A stretch of DNA of 64,000 bases, taken from Streptomyces sp. TRM70350. Its GTDB lineage: Bacteria > Actinomycetota > Actinomycetes > Streptomycetales > Streptomycetaceae. Below are positions 33,785-42,793 of this stretch, one piece after another. The DNA lies in contig NZ_JAHUXH010000004.1 in assembly GCF_019219825.1 (NCBI RefSeq), forward strand, positions 248,001-312,000, written 5' to 3'. How positions within the stretch are numbered: position 1 is the first letter of the stretch; the number at the start of each line of letters is the position of its first letter. A program made the position numbers and the translations under genes. The notes below the pieces were generated by a model. It was not told where the DNA came from, did not search any database, and saw nothing but the letters and a program-made list of their open reading frames with translations.

Positions 33785-35419
33785 TCAGGAGACCGGCCGC
33801 GCCCGCTCCACGATCGACGCCAGGTCCAGCGTGTGCGGCAGCGTTCCGAAAGCGGTTCCCCAGTCGCCGCCCAGCCGTGAGCCGCAGAACGCGTCGGCGA
33901 CCTCCGGGGGCGCGTACCGGACGAGCAGCGCACCCTGCAGCACCAGCGCGAGCCGCTCGACCAGGCGCCGGGCGCGGGCCTCGATGCCCTCCAGATCGGC
34001 CAGTTCGGTCAGCAGGTTCTTGATCGCGGCGTCCAGCCGGTGGTCGGCGCCGCGCGCTCGGCCGACCTCCTGGAGATAGGCGTTCAGGGCCTCCGGCTCC
34101 CGTTGCAGCGCGCGCAGCACGTCCAGCGCCTGAACGTTGCCCGCGCCCTCCCAGATCGAGTTCAGCGGCGACTCGCGCACCAGCCGGGGCAGCCCCGACT
34201 CCTCCACGTAGCCGTTCCCGCCCAGGCACTCGGCCGCCTCCACCGTCACCGGCGTACAGCGTTTGGTCACCCAGTACTTGGCGGCGGGCACCGCCAGCCG
34301 CAGAAGAGCCCGCTCCTGTTCGCTGCCGTCGTCGTAGGCGGCGGCCAGGCGCAGCCCGAGCGTGGTCGCCGCCTCCGACTCGATTGCGAGATCGGCCAGC
34401 ACGTTGCGCATCAACGGCTTGTCGATCAAACGCCCGCCGAACGCCTCCCGGTAGGCGCAGTGGTGGACCGCCTGCGCGACGGCCTGCCGCATCAGCCCCG
34501 CCGAGCCGAGCACACAGTCGAGCCGGGTGGCGGCGACCATCCCGATGATGGTCCGCACCCCGCGCCCCTCCTCGCCGACCCGGCGGGCCCAGGTGCCGTC
34601 GAACTCGACCTCGCTGGAGGCGTTGGAACGGTTTCCCAGCTTCTCCTTCAGCCGCTGCAGCAGGAACACGTTTCTGCTGCCGTCCGCGAGCACCCGCGGC
34701 ACCAGGAAGCAGGTCAGCCCGCCCGGTGCCTGGGCCAGCACCAGGAAACCGTCCGACATCGGTGCCGAGCAGAACCACTTGTGCCCCGTCAGCTCATACG
34801 TCCCGTCCTGAGCCAGCGGCCGGGCGACGGTGGTGTTGGCGCGGACATCGCTGCCCCCCTGTTTCTCCGTCATGCCCATCCCGAACAGCACCCCCGCCTT
34901 CTGCTCGGCGGGCCGCAGATCACGGTCGTAGATCACGGACGTCAGCCGCGGCTCCCACTCCGCGGCGAGGTCCGGGTCCGTGCGCAGGGCGGGCACCGCG
35001 GCGTGGGTCATGGACAACGGGCAGCCGTTGCCGGCCTCGGCCTGCGTCCACATCAGGAACCCGGCCGCCCGCCGCACATGCCCCGCGGGCCGCGTCCAGG
35101 CCGCGGTCAGCCCGGCGGCAACGCCCTTGCCGAGCAGCCGGTGCCAGGCCGGATGGAACTCCACCTCGTCGACGCGGTGGCCGTACCGGTCGTGGGTGTG
35201 CAGCCGGGGCGGGTTCTCGTTGGCCAGCACCCCCCACTCCTGCACCTGAGCCGACCCGGCGGTGCGGCCGAGCCCCGACAGCTCGTCCAGGACCCAGTCG
35301 AGCAGGTCCGGGGCGACGTGCCGCTCGACGGCCGCCACGAGGGCGCGGTCGGCGCCGAAGACGTCGTATCCGACGAGCGGCGGGACCTGGTTGGTCACGG
35401 TGTGGGTGCTGCGTGCCAT
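33785..35419 (-). CDS. aidB: AidB-like acyl-CoA dehydrogenase
   Basis: The 544-residue flavoprotein resembles E. coli AidB, a member of the acyl-CoA dehydrogenase family that binds DNA and is induced by alkylation damage. Shared blocks include HTVTNQVPPL at the front, MGMTEKQGGSDVRANTT (FAD region), LKEKLGNRSNASSEVEFDG, RESPLNSIWEGAGNVQALDV and LGGNGYVEESGLPR. Length matches (AidB about 541). Its enzymatic role is unclear even in E. coli. ATG 35419 is used; the frame opens farther upstream without support. It is divergent from the BrkB gene, and no Ada or AlkB gene is close, so alkylation response is inferred from similarity alone. Confidence 0.88.
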   Translation of the reverse strand: MARSTHTVTNQVPPLVGYDVFGADRALVAAVERHVAPDLLDWVLDELSGLGRTAGSAQVQEWGVLANENPPRLHTHDRYGHRVDEVEFHPAWHRLLGKGVAAGLTAAWTRPAGHVRRAAGFLMWTQAEAGNGCPLSMTHAAVPALRTDPDLAAEWEPRLTSVIYDRDLRPAEQKAGVLFGMGMTEKQGGSDVRANTTVARPLAQDGTYELTGHKWFCSAPMSDGFLVLAQAPGGLTCFLVPRVLADGSRNVFLLQRLKEKLGNRSNASSEVEFDGTWARRVGEEGRGVRTIIGMVAATRLDCVLGSAGLMRQAVAQAVHHCAYREAFGGRLIDKPLMRNVLADLAIESEAATTLGLRLAAAYDDGSEQERALLRLAVPAAKYWVTKRCTPVTVEAAECLGGNGYVEESGLPRLVRESPLNSIWEGAGNVQALDVLRALQREPEALNAYLQEVGRARGADHRLDAAIKNLLTELADLEGIEARARRLVERLALVLQGALLVRYAPPEVADAFCGSRLGGDWGTAFGTLPHTLDLASIVERARPVS

Positions 35420-35529
35420 GTCTCGGAACCTACCCCGTGGTACGGGGGTGGTCACCCCGCGGACCCGGGCACCGTGCCCGGCGTCCCACCAGGATGAACC
35501 GTGCCCGGTGCGGCGGATACCTTTGAGTC

Positions 35530-36684
35530 GTGCAGCCAGCAAGTGACACCCCCGAACGACCCTCCGGTCGCCTCCACCGAGCGCGGGCCCTGTACCGGAA
35601 CGTCTCCAAGCGCAGGACCGCCTGGCTGCTGCTCAAGGACACCGTCAACTCCTGCATCGAGTACCGCATCCTCGGGCTCGCCGCCGAAGCCGCGTTCTTC
35701 ACGTTGCTGTCGGTGCCGCCACTGCTGCTCAGCCTGATCGGCCTGCTCGGCTACGTCGACGACTGGACCGGCACCGACACCATCTCCAGCCTGGAGACCA
35801 ACCTCCTGGAGGCCTCCCGCACGGTCCTGTCCGACCAGGGCGTCAACCAGATCGCGCGGCCGATCCTGGACGACGTGATGCAGGGCGGGCGACCGGACGT
35901 CATCTCCATCGGTTTCCTGTTCGCGCTGTGGTCGGGATCCCGGGCGGTGAACGTCTTCATAGACACGATCACCGTGATGTACGGCCTCGACGGCGTCCGC
36001 GGCATCGTCAAGACCCGGCTGGTGGCGTTCCTGCTGTTCATCGCGGCCCTGCTGATCGGCTCGGTGGCGCTGCCGCTGATGGTGGCGGGCCCGGACGCGG
36101 TGGTGCGGATCGTGCCGTGGTCGACGACGGTGGTGCAGGTCCTGTACTGGCCCGTGGTGATCGTCCTGTCGATCGTCTTCCTGACCACGCTCTACCACGT
36201 GTCCGTCCCGGTCCGCTCCCCGTGGGTGGAGGACGTGCTCGGCGCCCTGGTGGCCCTCGGCATGTGGGTGCTGGGCAGCTTTTTGCTCCGCATCTACCTG
36301 CAGAACACCATCGAGGGCGCGACGATCTACGGCTCCCTGGCCGCCGCCGTCGCCGTACTGCTGTGGATCGGCGTGTCCGCCTTCGCCGTGCTGGTCGGCG
36401 CCGCCGTCAACGCGGCGATCGACCGCGTCTGGCCGGCCGCCGCGACGGCCGCCGCCCGCGCCGCCAACGAACGGATGCGCGAGGCGCAGGTCGCCGAGTA
36501 CGTCGCCCGGGCCGCCGCGGCCCGCGAGACCGACCCCGACGACCCCGACATGCCGTCCGAGTTCCCCGAGCGCTGGTCCCGCTTCCTGCCCCCGGAGGAC
36601 GTGACGGCACGGCTGCGCACCCAGGTGAAGAGCTCGCAGAACGCACAGAAGGGGGGCGGGGAGGAGCCGTCGGGAGACAAGTGA
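35530..36684 (+). CDS. YihY/BrkB family membrane protein
   Basis: The 384-residue inner-membrane protein has six segments in the YihY pattern (AEAAFFTLLSVPPLLLSLIG, IGFLFALWSGSRAVNVFIDT, LVAFLLFIAALLIGSVALPL, YGSLAAAVAVLLWIGVSAFA). The motif AAFFTLLSVPPLLL is typical. The C-terminus is a long charged tail (residues 300-384). Function is unknown; the old link to RNase BN is incorrect, and a transport role is suspected. GTG 35530 is the first start; the upstream region is shared with the divergent AidB-like gene. Confidence 0.9.
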   Translation: MQPASDTPERPSGRLHRARALYRNVSKRRTAWLLLKDTVNSCIEYRILGLAAEAAFFTLLSVPPLLLSLIGLLGYVDDWTGTDTISSLETNLLEASRTVLSDQGVNQIARPILDDVMQGGRPDVISIGFLFALWSGSRAVNVFIDTITVMYGLDGVRGIVKTRLVAFLLFIAALLIGSVALPLMVAGPDAVVRIVPWSTTVVQVLYWPVVIVLSIVFLTTLYHVSVPVRSPWVEDVLGALVALGMWVLGSFLLRIYLQNTIEGATIYGSLAAAVAVLLWIGVSAFAVLVGAAVNAAIDRVWPAAATAAARAANERMREAQVAEYVARAAAARETDPDDPDMPSEFPERWSRFLPPEDVTARLRTQVKSSQNAQKGGGEEPSGDK

Positions 36685-36689
36685 GGCAG

Positions 36690-37285
36690 GCGGGTCCGGT
36701 CAGGGCGTCCAGGCCCCCGCCGCCGCGGCACACTTCCACGAGCAGATCGACCACCTCGGGCGGCTCCCCGAAAGCGGCCGGCCGCGCCCCGTACTCCACC
36801 GCCTGCACCGGCCGGTACGTCAGCACCCGCCTCTCTCCTTCGCGATCTCCGCCACCGCCTCCCCGAAGGTCAGCAGCCGCGGCCCCGACACGTCGACGCC
36901 CTGCCCGACGTACCGTCACCCGCCGTCAGCACGGCCACCACCACATCCGCCACATCCCGCAGATCGACGAACGGCTCCTTCACCTCACCGCCGGCGAAGA
37001 CCAGCTCCCCGCCCAGCCGCAGCCCCTCCGACTCCCGCAGCGCCTCCTCGGTCGGCCGCGCCTGCACCTCGCCGCGCGCCGACAGCGGCACCACCAGGCG
37101 GTCTCCCTCGGCGTACGGTCCTGCGGCGAGCCGACGCCCCGGGGGTGATGCGCGTCGTCGGCGCCCTGCAACGTCCGCGCCCAGGTCGAGCGGTCCGTCC
37201 AGTCGAAGCCCTGGGCGCGCGAGGCCGCCCGCACCGTCAGTCCGGCCGCCTGCGCGGCCCGCGCCACCCGGCTGCCCGTACGACT
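36690..37285 (-). pseudogene. NmrA/NAD(P)H-binding oxidoreductase relic
   Basis: Three short frames on the minus strand make up parts of one NmrA-like protein: GSRVARAAQAAGLTVRAASR then AQGFDWTDRSTWARTLQGAD (Rossmann start), ARGEVQARPTEEALRESE then FAGGEVKEPFVDLRDVADVV (middle), and RVLTYRPVQAVEYGARPAAF then GEPPEVVDLLVEV (end). About 100 middle residues are missing after GADDAH, the frame shifts at least twice, and the nucleotide-binding start is lost. Family members are atypical short-chain dehydrogenases that sense or use NAD(P). No longer functional. Confidence 0.75.
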
Positions 37286-37336
37286 GGACTCTCCGGCCGG
37301 ATGCCCGGCAGCCCTGCCGGAGGCGGCGAGGTCACC

Positions 37337-37732
37337 TCACGCGACCGCGGTCCCTTCCAGCTCGACCATCAGGTCGGGGACCGCCAGGCGTGTCACCCCG
37401 AGCATCGTGGTGGTCGGTGACACACCGGCGGCGCCCAACCGCGACGCCAGCACGCCGTAGTGCTCGAAGAGCCGATCGACGTCGGTGGTGTAGACGTTGA
37501 GCCGGACCAGGTTCGCGAGGGACATGTCGGCCTCGCCGAGCACGGCCTCCAGGTTGTCGATGGTCAGCGCCAACTGCGCCGCCATGTCACCGGCATGCTG
37601 GGGCTTGCCGTCGCCACTCATCGCCGTCTGCCCGGAGCAGTACAGGGTCCGGGTGTGCCCGGAGACGACCTCACCCTGGCTGTAACCCAGCTCCACCGAC
37701 CACGTCCACGGGTTGACCGTCGATCGCTCCAT
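37337..37732 (-). CDS. RidA family protein
   Basis: The 131-residue protein of the YjgF/YER057c/UK114 family hydrolyses reactive imines and enamines from PLP enzymes, or acts on related small molecules. The family pattern includes GHTRTLYCSGQTAMSGDGK, LTIDNLEAVLGEADMSLANL and the end of the domain, TTTMLGVTRLAVPDLMVELE. The ATG at 37732 is used; a longer frame to ATG 37846 has poor G/C third positions and looks like promoter. Divergent from the WYL regulator, which is a likely controller. Confidence 0.88.
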   Translation of the reverse strand: MERSTVNPWTWSVELGYSQGEVVSGHTRTLYCSGQTAMSGDGKPQHAGDMAAQLALTIDNLEAVLGEADMSLANLVRLNVYTTDVDRLFEHYGVLASRLGAAGVSPTTTMLGVTRLAVPDLMVELEGTAVA

Positions 37733-37867
37733 CGCCACATCAGCTCCATTCGCTTCCTCGGCAGTACGTACGTCCAAAGGCTCGGTAGCCACCGCCTTTG
37801 GCGTCAGTTGGTAAGCCTCCCCGCGAATCACGACATCCTTGGTCATGTATTCCGCTAGCGTTCTCGC

Positions 37868-38842
37868 ATGCGTGCCGACCGGCTGATCTCGTTGGTGCTG
37901 CTGCTGCGTCAGCGCGGTCGGCTGACCGCGGCCACGCTGGCCCGCGAGCTGGAGGTGTCCACCCGCACCGTGCTGCGCGACATCGAGGCGCTGTCCGCGG
38001 CCGGCGTCCCGGTCTACGCCGAACGCGGCCGGCACGGCGGTTTCGCGTTGTTGCCCGATTTCCAGACCGATCTCAGCGGACTGAACCACGACGAGGCCCT
38101 TGCCCTGCTGGTCGCCGGATCGGGGCGCGGCGAGCAGGTGTTCGGCCTCGGCTCGGCGCTCGCTTCGGCCATGCGCAAGGTGGTTGACGCGCTGCCCGAA
38201 AGCCATCGGGCCGCCGCGAGCGACGCCGCCCGGCGATTGCTCATCGACCCGGAGACCGACCTGCTCTCACACCGCTTGGTCACCGAGGAGTTGCCCGACA
38301 CCACGATGATCGAGATCCGGCGCGCGGTGCTCGCCGGCCACAAGGTGCGCATCCACTACGCGGCCGCGGACCAGACGCCACAGTGGCGCACCGTGGCCCC
38401 GATCGGCCTGGTCACCGTACGCGACCGGGGATACTTGCTGGCCACACGATCTGGCGCGGACCGCACCTACCGGCTGTCACGGGTGCTGGCCGCCGAGGAA
38501 CTCCCCGAACCGGCACAGCGACCGAACCGGGTCGATCTGGACCGGATCTGGCGGGAACGCTGCGCGCGGTTTCTGTCCGACGGCGACCAAGTCACCGTGC
38601 TGGTACGGGTGAACCCGGCACGGCGCGAGGACCTGGTGAGCACCGCACTGGCCGTCCGCGCCGAGGATCCCGGCGCAGACGGCTGGCTGCGGCTGGAGGT
38701 GACCTTCCAGGATTCACGACACGCCGAATGGGCGCTGTGGCAGCTCACCACGGACGTGGAAGCCCTGGCCCCGCAGTGGTTGCGCACCTCCCTGCGCAAC
38801 CGCGCCGCCGCGCTGGTCTCCTGCTACGGAGCGTCACCCTGA
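37868..38842 (+). CDS. WYL domain transcriptional regulator (YafY/DeoR type)
   Basis: The 324-residue regulator has an N-terminal winged helix (residues 1-60, RGRLTAATLARELEVSTRTV then LRDIEALSAAGVP), a middle region, and a WYL ligand domain (about 140-215, KVRIHYAAADQTPQWRTVAP then IGLVTVRDRGYLLA). A C-terminal WCX-type domain follows (to 324). WYL proteins often repress or activate neighbouring genes in response to small ligands or nucleic acids. Head-to-head with RidA, 135 bp apart, it probably regulates that pair. ATG 37868. Confidence 0.9.
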   Translation: MRADRLISLVLLLRQRGRLTAATLARELEVSTRTVLRDIEALSAAGVPVYAERGRHGGFALLPDFQTDLSGLNHDEALALLVAGSGRGEQVFGLGSALASAMRKVVDALPESHRAAASDAARRLLIDPETDLLSHRLVTEELPDTTMIEIRRAVLAGHKVRIHYAAADQTPQWRTVAPIGLVTVRDRGYLLATRSGADRTYRLSRVLAAEELPEPAQRPNRVDLDRIWRERCARFLSDGDQVTVLVRVNPARREDLVSTALAVRAEDPGADGWLRLEVTFQDSRHAEWALWQLTTDVEALAPQWLRTSLRNRAAALVSCYGASP

Positions 38843-39020
38843 GAGTGGTCGCCTTCTGCGAGCCGCCCCCGACGCGGTCCGGGCCGCTCCGTACTGGCAG
38901 GTGCCGCTGCTCGTCCGCGGTCTCGGCTACGGGCGGACGATCACCCCCGTCACGAGCGGACTTGGCAGTGGTCCAGGCCGACCTCGCTCTTCGCGGCCTG
39001 CACGACGTAGCCTGGCGTAC

Positions 39021-39704
39021 GTGTACGCGGAGCGGGCGTCCCGGCTGACCGGCGCGGTGGTGTGGACGAACACGCCGACCGGGCCCGGTGCGGGGCGGGT
39101 GCTGCCCGACGGCTGCATGGACCTGCTGTGGAACGAGGACCGGCTGCTGGTGGCCGGCCCGGACACGCGCGCGTACGTGAGTGCGGACGGGGCCGGTGCG
39201 TGGGCGGGCGTCCGCTTCCACCCGGGGACGGCGCCGACGCTGCTCGGCGTACCGGCGCACGAGGTACGCGACCGGCGCGTCGCCCTGACCGACCTGTGGC
39301 CGACGGAGCGGGTACGCCGCCTGACGGCACGCGTGAACGCGGCCGCGGATCCGGCGAGCGGCCTGGAGGAGGTGGCCCTGGGCCTGGCGGCCGACGCCGA
39401 CCCGCCGGACCCGCTGCTGCGGCGGATGGTACTGGCCCTGGACGCGGGCCGGACGGTCGCCTCGACGGCCGACGAACTCGGCCTCGGTACCCGCCGGTTG
39501 CATCGCCGCGCGTTGATGGCCTTCGGCTACGGCCCGAAGACGCTGGCGCGCGTGCTGCGCTGGCAGCGGGCCCTCGCGTTGGCGCGGAGCGGGATGCCGT
39601 TCGCGGAGACGGCGGTGCGCGCCGGGTACGCGGATCAGGCCCACCTTTGCCGGGACACCAAGGAGTTGGCGGGCACGACGTTGGGGGAGCTGCTACGACG
39701 CTGA
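39021..39704 (+). CDS. AraC-family helix-turn-helix regulator
   Basis: The 227-residue regulator has an N-terminal part (RVLPDGCMDLLWNEDRLLVA, VRFHPGTAPTLLGVPAHEV) of the DUF6597 type and a C-terminal AraC double helix-turn-helix (VASTADELGLGTRRLHRRAL, FGYGPKTLARVLRWQRALAL, FAETAVRAGYADQAHLCRDT). GTG 39021 gives the usual length; longer frames exist but are not coding-like. The last 12 bases overlap the convergent VOC gene, which it may control. Confidence 0.87.
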   Translation: MYAERASRLTGAVVWTNTPTGPGAGRVLPDGCMDLLWNEDRLLVAGPDTRAYVSADGAGAWAGVRFHPGTAPTLLGVPAHEVRDRRVALTDLWPTERVRRLTARVNAAADPASGLEEVALGLAADADPPDPLLRRMVLALDAGRTVASTADELGLGTRRLHRRALMAFGYGPKTLARVLRWQRALALARSGMPFAETAVRAGYADQAHLCRDTKELAGTTLGELLRR

Positions 39705-40094
39705 AGGCAGCGGCGCGAACAGGTCGACCCCGTTCCCGTCCGGGTCGTGCAGGGTGGCGTACCGCTGCCCCCAGACGGCGTCCCACGGCTTGAGCTCGCC
39801 GTGATACCCGGCGGCCACCATCTCCTCGTACACCGCGTCGACCTGGCCGGGCGTGTCGCACAGCAGCGCGAGCGCGGCCCGGCCGCTCCCGACGGGCGGC
39901 TGCCACCCGGGATGGAAGGACCGCACGCTCTCCTCAGTGTCCAGCAACAGCCGTACCCCGCCGGGCAGTTCTGCCTCGGCGTGCGGCTGCTCCTCCACCC
40001 CCTCGGGGAACGCGAACCCGAGACGACGGTAGAAGACGACAGCGGCGGCCATGTCGGAGACCACCAGGCCGATGGCATCGAATCGTGGAGTCAT
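39693..40094 (-). CDS. VOC family protein (glyoxalase/bleomycin-resistance fold)
   Basis: The 133-residue protein has paired beta-alpha-beta-beta-beta units: FDAIGLVVSDMAAAVVFYRR, VRLLLDTEES, ALALLCDTPGQVDAVYEEM, and WGQRYATLHDPDGNGVDLFA with the metal-site pattern. These include glyoxalases, dioxygenases and antibiotic-binding proteins; its substrate is unknown. ATG 40094. It overlaps the AraC-type gene tail to tail and is divergent from the methyltransferase at 40213. Confidence 0.87.
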   Translation of the reverse strand: MTPRFDAIGLVVSDMAAAVVFYRRLGFAFPEGVEEQPHAEAELPGGVRLLLDTEESVRSFHPGWQPPVGSGRAALALLCDTPGQVDAVYEEMVAAGYHGELKPWDAVWGQRYATLHDPDGNGVDLFAPLPSAS

Positions 40095-40212
40095 GGGGCC
40101 ACGGTACGAACGGGCGGGACGCCCGTCTTGAACGAATCGGACACCACGGGAAGTGACCGGACGCCGGGTAATCAGCTTGCCCGGTCCGGCCCGGCTCTCT
40201 ACCGTCGCCCGC

Positions 40213-40999
40213 ATGGTTGACGCGATCTTCGGGCACCCGCGACTGGCCGCGATCTACGACGTGCTCGACTCCGACCGCGGCGACCTCGACGCCTACCTCG
40301 GCATCGCCCGGGAGTTCGCCGCACGCCGGGTGCTGGACATCGGTTGCGGAACGGGCGTCTTCGCGCTGCTGCTGGCCGATCGCGGCATCGACGTCGTCGG
40401 CGTCGATCCCGCGCAGGCCTCCCTGGACGTCGCCCGCGCGAAACCGGGCGCCGACCGCGTCCGCTTCATCCACGGCGACGCGACCGCGCTTCCGCCCCTC
40501 CAGGCGGACCTTGCGACGATGACCGGCAACGTCGCCCAGGCCATCGTCGGCCCGGAGACATGGCGGATCACCCTGCGGGCATCCCATGCCTCCCTACGAC
40601 AGGGCGGACACCTCGTCCTCGAAACCCGCGACCCGGCCCGCCGCGCCTGGGAGGAGTGGAACCGGGACGCCTCCCACCGCGTCACGGACGTTCCCCGGCG
40701 TTGGCGCGGTCGAGAACTGGGTCGAAGTGACCGACGTCGACGGGCCGTTGGTGACCTTCCGCTGGACCTTCGTGTTCGCCACGGACGGCGCACGCCTGAT
40801 CTCGGACTCCACCCTGCGGTTCCGCTCCCGCGAGGAGGTGGAGGCGGATCTTCTTGACGCGGGCTTCACGGTGGACGACGTTCGCGATGCTCCTGACCGG
40901 CCCGGGCGGGAGTTCGTGTTTGTGGCGCGCAAGCCGGGTGGCGGCGGAGCGGATGGGACGGTGAGTGTTTCGGCCGAGCGCACCGGCATTGGGCGTTGA
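40213..40999 (+). pseudogene. Class I SAM methyltransferase, single-base frameshift
   Basis: The front frame encodes a SAM methyltransferase (RRVLDIGCGTGVFALLLADR motif I, VVGVDPAQASLDVARAKPGA, GHLVLETRDPARRAWEEW) and then breaks. A second frame continues GAVENWVEVTDVDGPLVTFR through REFVFVARKPGG. They meet in a run of four C at 40693-40696; with three C the protein reads TDVPGVGAVENW. One extra base thus breaks an otherwise intact gene of about 260 residues. Such a homopolymer change may be a sequencing error. Confidence 0.8.
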
Positions 41000-41457
41000 C
41001 CGCAGCGCGTGGTGGCGCTGCCTGAATTGTTCAGATGGCACGGCCCTTCTCGTGGTGGAGCGGGGCGAGGGCTGTGGCGGTGATGTCGCCGATGCGTCCG
41101 GGGGGAGGAAGGCTGGTCGGCGTTGGCCTTCTCAGCGAGTGCCGAAGCGTGCCGATCTGTGTCTTCGAAGCTCCTGCAGCCTCGAAGGCGGCAGAAGCTT
41201 CGTTGTTATGTTGTTTGGTCGCCTGGGCCGACCTGCTAGCTGCCGCAGCGCTGGACGACCAGGACCCCTTAAGCTGCGCTGGCCGGAGACACGGCAAGAA
41301 CGGGACGATGCGTAGCGCAAGGACGTGATCAAGCATGGGTGGTTCGAGCAGCCAGGCGACCCGGGCCTTGCTGAGCCCCGGAGCCCCGAACCGGCAGCGA
41401 CATGACGGTCCGGTTGGAGATATGCCTTCAGCATGCCCCTGACAGTAGTCTTGGGGC
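41000..41457. other. 458-bp intergenic region, no gene recognised
   Basis: This stretch has slightly lower GC than its surroundings, particularly at 41150-41230. Open frames on both strands lack third-position bias. No tRNA, transposase or hairpin was found. Confidence 0.45.
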
Positions 41458-42057
41458 GTGGCCCACAACGCGATGGCCCTCACGTCGGCGTTCTGGCAGG
41501 CGGCACCCGATGGGGCCCATGCGAGATATGCGTGGTGGCTGTTGATCGGTGGTTGCGTCGTCGCGGCCGCCGCACTGCTGGTGAGCGTCGCGCTGTTCAG
41601 GGCGCACCGCAAACACGACGTCGGCATCCTCGATACGGCCTGCAGGATCGCCGGTGACATCGCAGCGTGGGGGTTGTTCGTCGCGTTCATGGGCGGGGCG
41701 GGCTGGCTTATCGAGATGCGGGGGGCGGCGCCAACCCCCAGCACCAGCACGAGCGCGTTCCTCGTCCTGCTGGCTTCGACGGCCGGAATTGCCGTCGTCC
41801 TGGCCGGATGTCTGGCTCTGACCTTTGCTCCGTTCTCGAACGACCTTGAACGGACAGGGCAGCCGCTGCCGCAGTTGGTCGCCGGGTACGCGCTCGTGGT
41901 GGATGTGGTCATCGCGGTGATGGCGGCGTTGGGTGCGCTACGCGTCACCCACCTGAGCTTGATCGAGACCGTGGCCTGGGCACATGTCGGCGTCGGACTT
42001 GCCCCGCTCGCTGTGGGGTTCATCCTCCTGTTCGTGTTCCTGGTCGCCTCTGCCTAG
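41458..42057 (+). CDS. Hypothetical membrane protein
   Basis: The 199-residue protein has at least four hydrophobic segments (WWLLIGGCVVAAAALLVSVA, IAAWGLFVAFMGGAGWLI, LVLLASTAGIAVVLAGCLAL, LAPLAVGFILLFVFLVASA) with short loops. No family recognised. The GTG at 41458 has only weak purines upstream. Convergent with the VOC gene at 42100. Its codon use is less strictly G/C-ending than its neighbours. Confidence 0.65.
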   Translation: MAHNAMALTSAFWQAAPDGAHARYAWWLLIGGCVVAAAALLVSVALFRAHRKHDVGILDTACRIAGDIAAWGLFVAFMGGAGWLIEMRGAAPTPSTSTSAFLVLLASTAGIAVVLAGCLALTFAPFSNDLERTGQPLPQLVAGYALVVDVVIAVMAALGALRVTHLSLIETVAWAHVGVGLAPLAVGFILLFVFLVASA

Positions 42058-42099
42058 CGCTGTCTCGCAGGAGGCGGGCTTACGGTGCCGGTCGTCTTC

Positions 42100-42732
42100 T
42101 CAGCCGAACCGCACCGGCCCCCGCGGTGTGTCCACCGTGAACGTCAGGCCCACCGGGCCCTTGTTGAGGGTGAGATCCGTGTCCAGGGCGGTCAGGAGGG
42201 GGCGGAGCTCGGCCGGGTCGGGGGTGCTGGCAGAGAAGGCCAGCAGGGGAGTGGTGGGAAGGTTCGACGCCGTGGGATGGGGTGAGGCGCCCCAGTCGAT
42301 GAGGAAGGGGACCAGGCCGGAGGGGTGGGCGGACACGCCCTCGGTCAGGCGCCATTGCAGGAGCGTGCCGTCGGGGGTGCGGCGGCTCATCGGGAGCGGC
42401 GGGCCGGGGTCGTAGCCACGGGCACGGGCGGCCGCGATCGCCGCGTCGAGGTCGGGAGGGCTGATCGCCCAGGTGAACGTGCGCGGTCCGGGCAACTCGT
42501 CGACCCCGAAGGGACGCGGCCCGTCGGGCGTGGCCTGGTCCGGGTCCGGACCGATGATCTCCAGGTAACCGGTTCCGCCCAGACCGACCAGGTAATTGCG
42601 GGTGCCGAGACCGACGTGCGTGCCGCCGACCGCCGGTTCCACACCGGTACGCCGGGTGAAGTCGGCGACCGTCGCCGCCAGATCGGGCGTTGCGAGGGCG
42701 AGGTGGTCCAGGTGTGCCGGAATCGTGTTCAT
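42100..42732 (-). CDS. VOC family protein (glyoxalase-like domain)
   Basis: The 210-residue protein carries a glyoxalase-like domain of the PF13468 type: LDHLALATPDLAATVADFTR with metal His, THVGLGTRNYLVGLGGTGYL, and TFTVDTPRGPVRFG at the end. Members include putative dioxygenases and lyases with no defined role. ATG 42732, divergent from the lipoprotein gene at 42794 with a 61-bp gap between. Confidence 0.88.
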   Translation of the reverse strand: MNTIPAHLDHLALATPDLAATVADFTRRTGVEPAVGGTHVGLGTRNYLVGLGGTGYLEIIGPDPDQATPDGPRPFGVDELPGPRTFTWAISPPDLDAAIAAARARGYDPGPPLPMSRRTPDGTLLQWRLTEGVSAHPSGLVPFLIDWGASPHPTASNLPTTPLLAFSASTPDPAELRPLLTALDTDLTLNKGPVGLTFTVDTPRGPVRFG

Positions 42733-42793
42733 CGTCACCAAAGCTACGCAACCCGCATGCAACTGTGGAACGCCTGTGCGGCAGGATGGGCGC

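Noticed and set aside
37733..37846. N-terminal extension of the RidA protein from ATG 37846
   Set aside because: Third codon positions are not G/C-biased and the family starts at 37732; the stretch is more likely the divergent promoter.
41330..41350. GGTTCGAGC resembling a tRNA T-loop
   Set aside because: No acceptor stem or anticodon arm could be formed around it.
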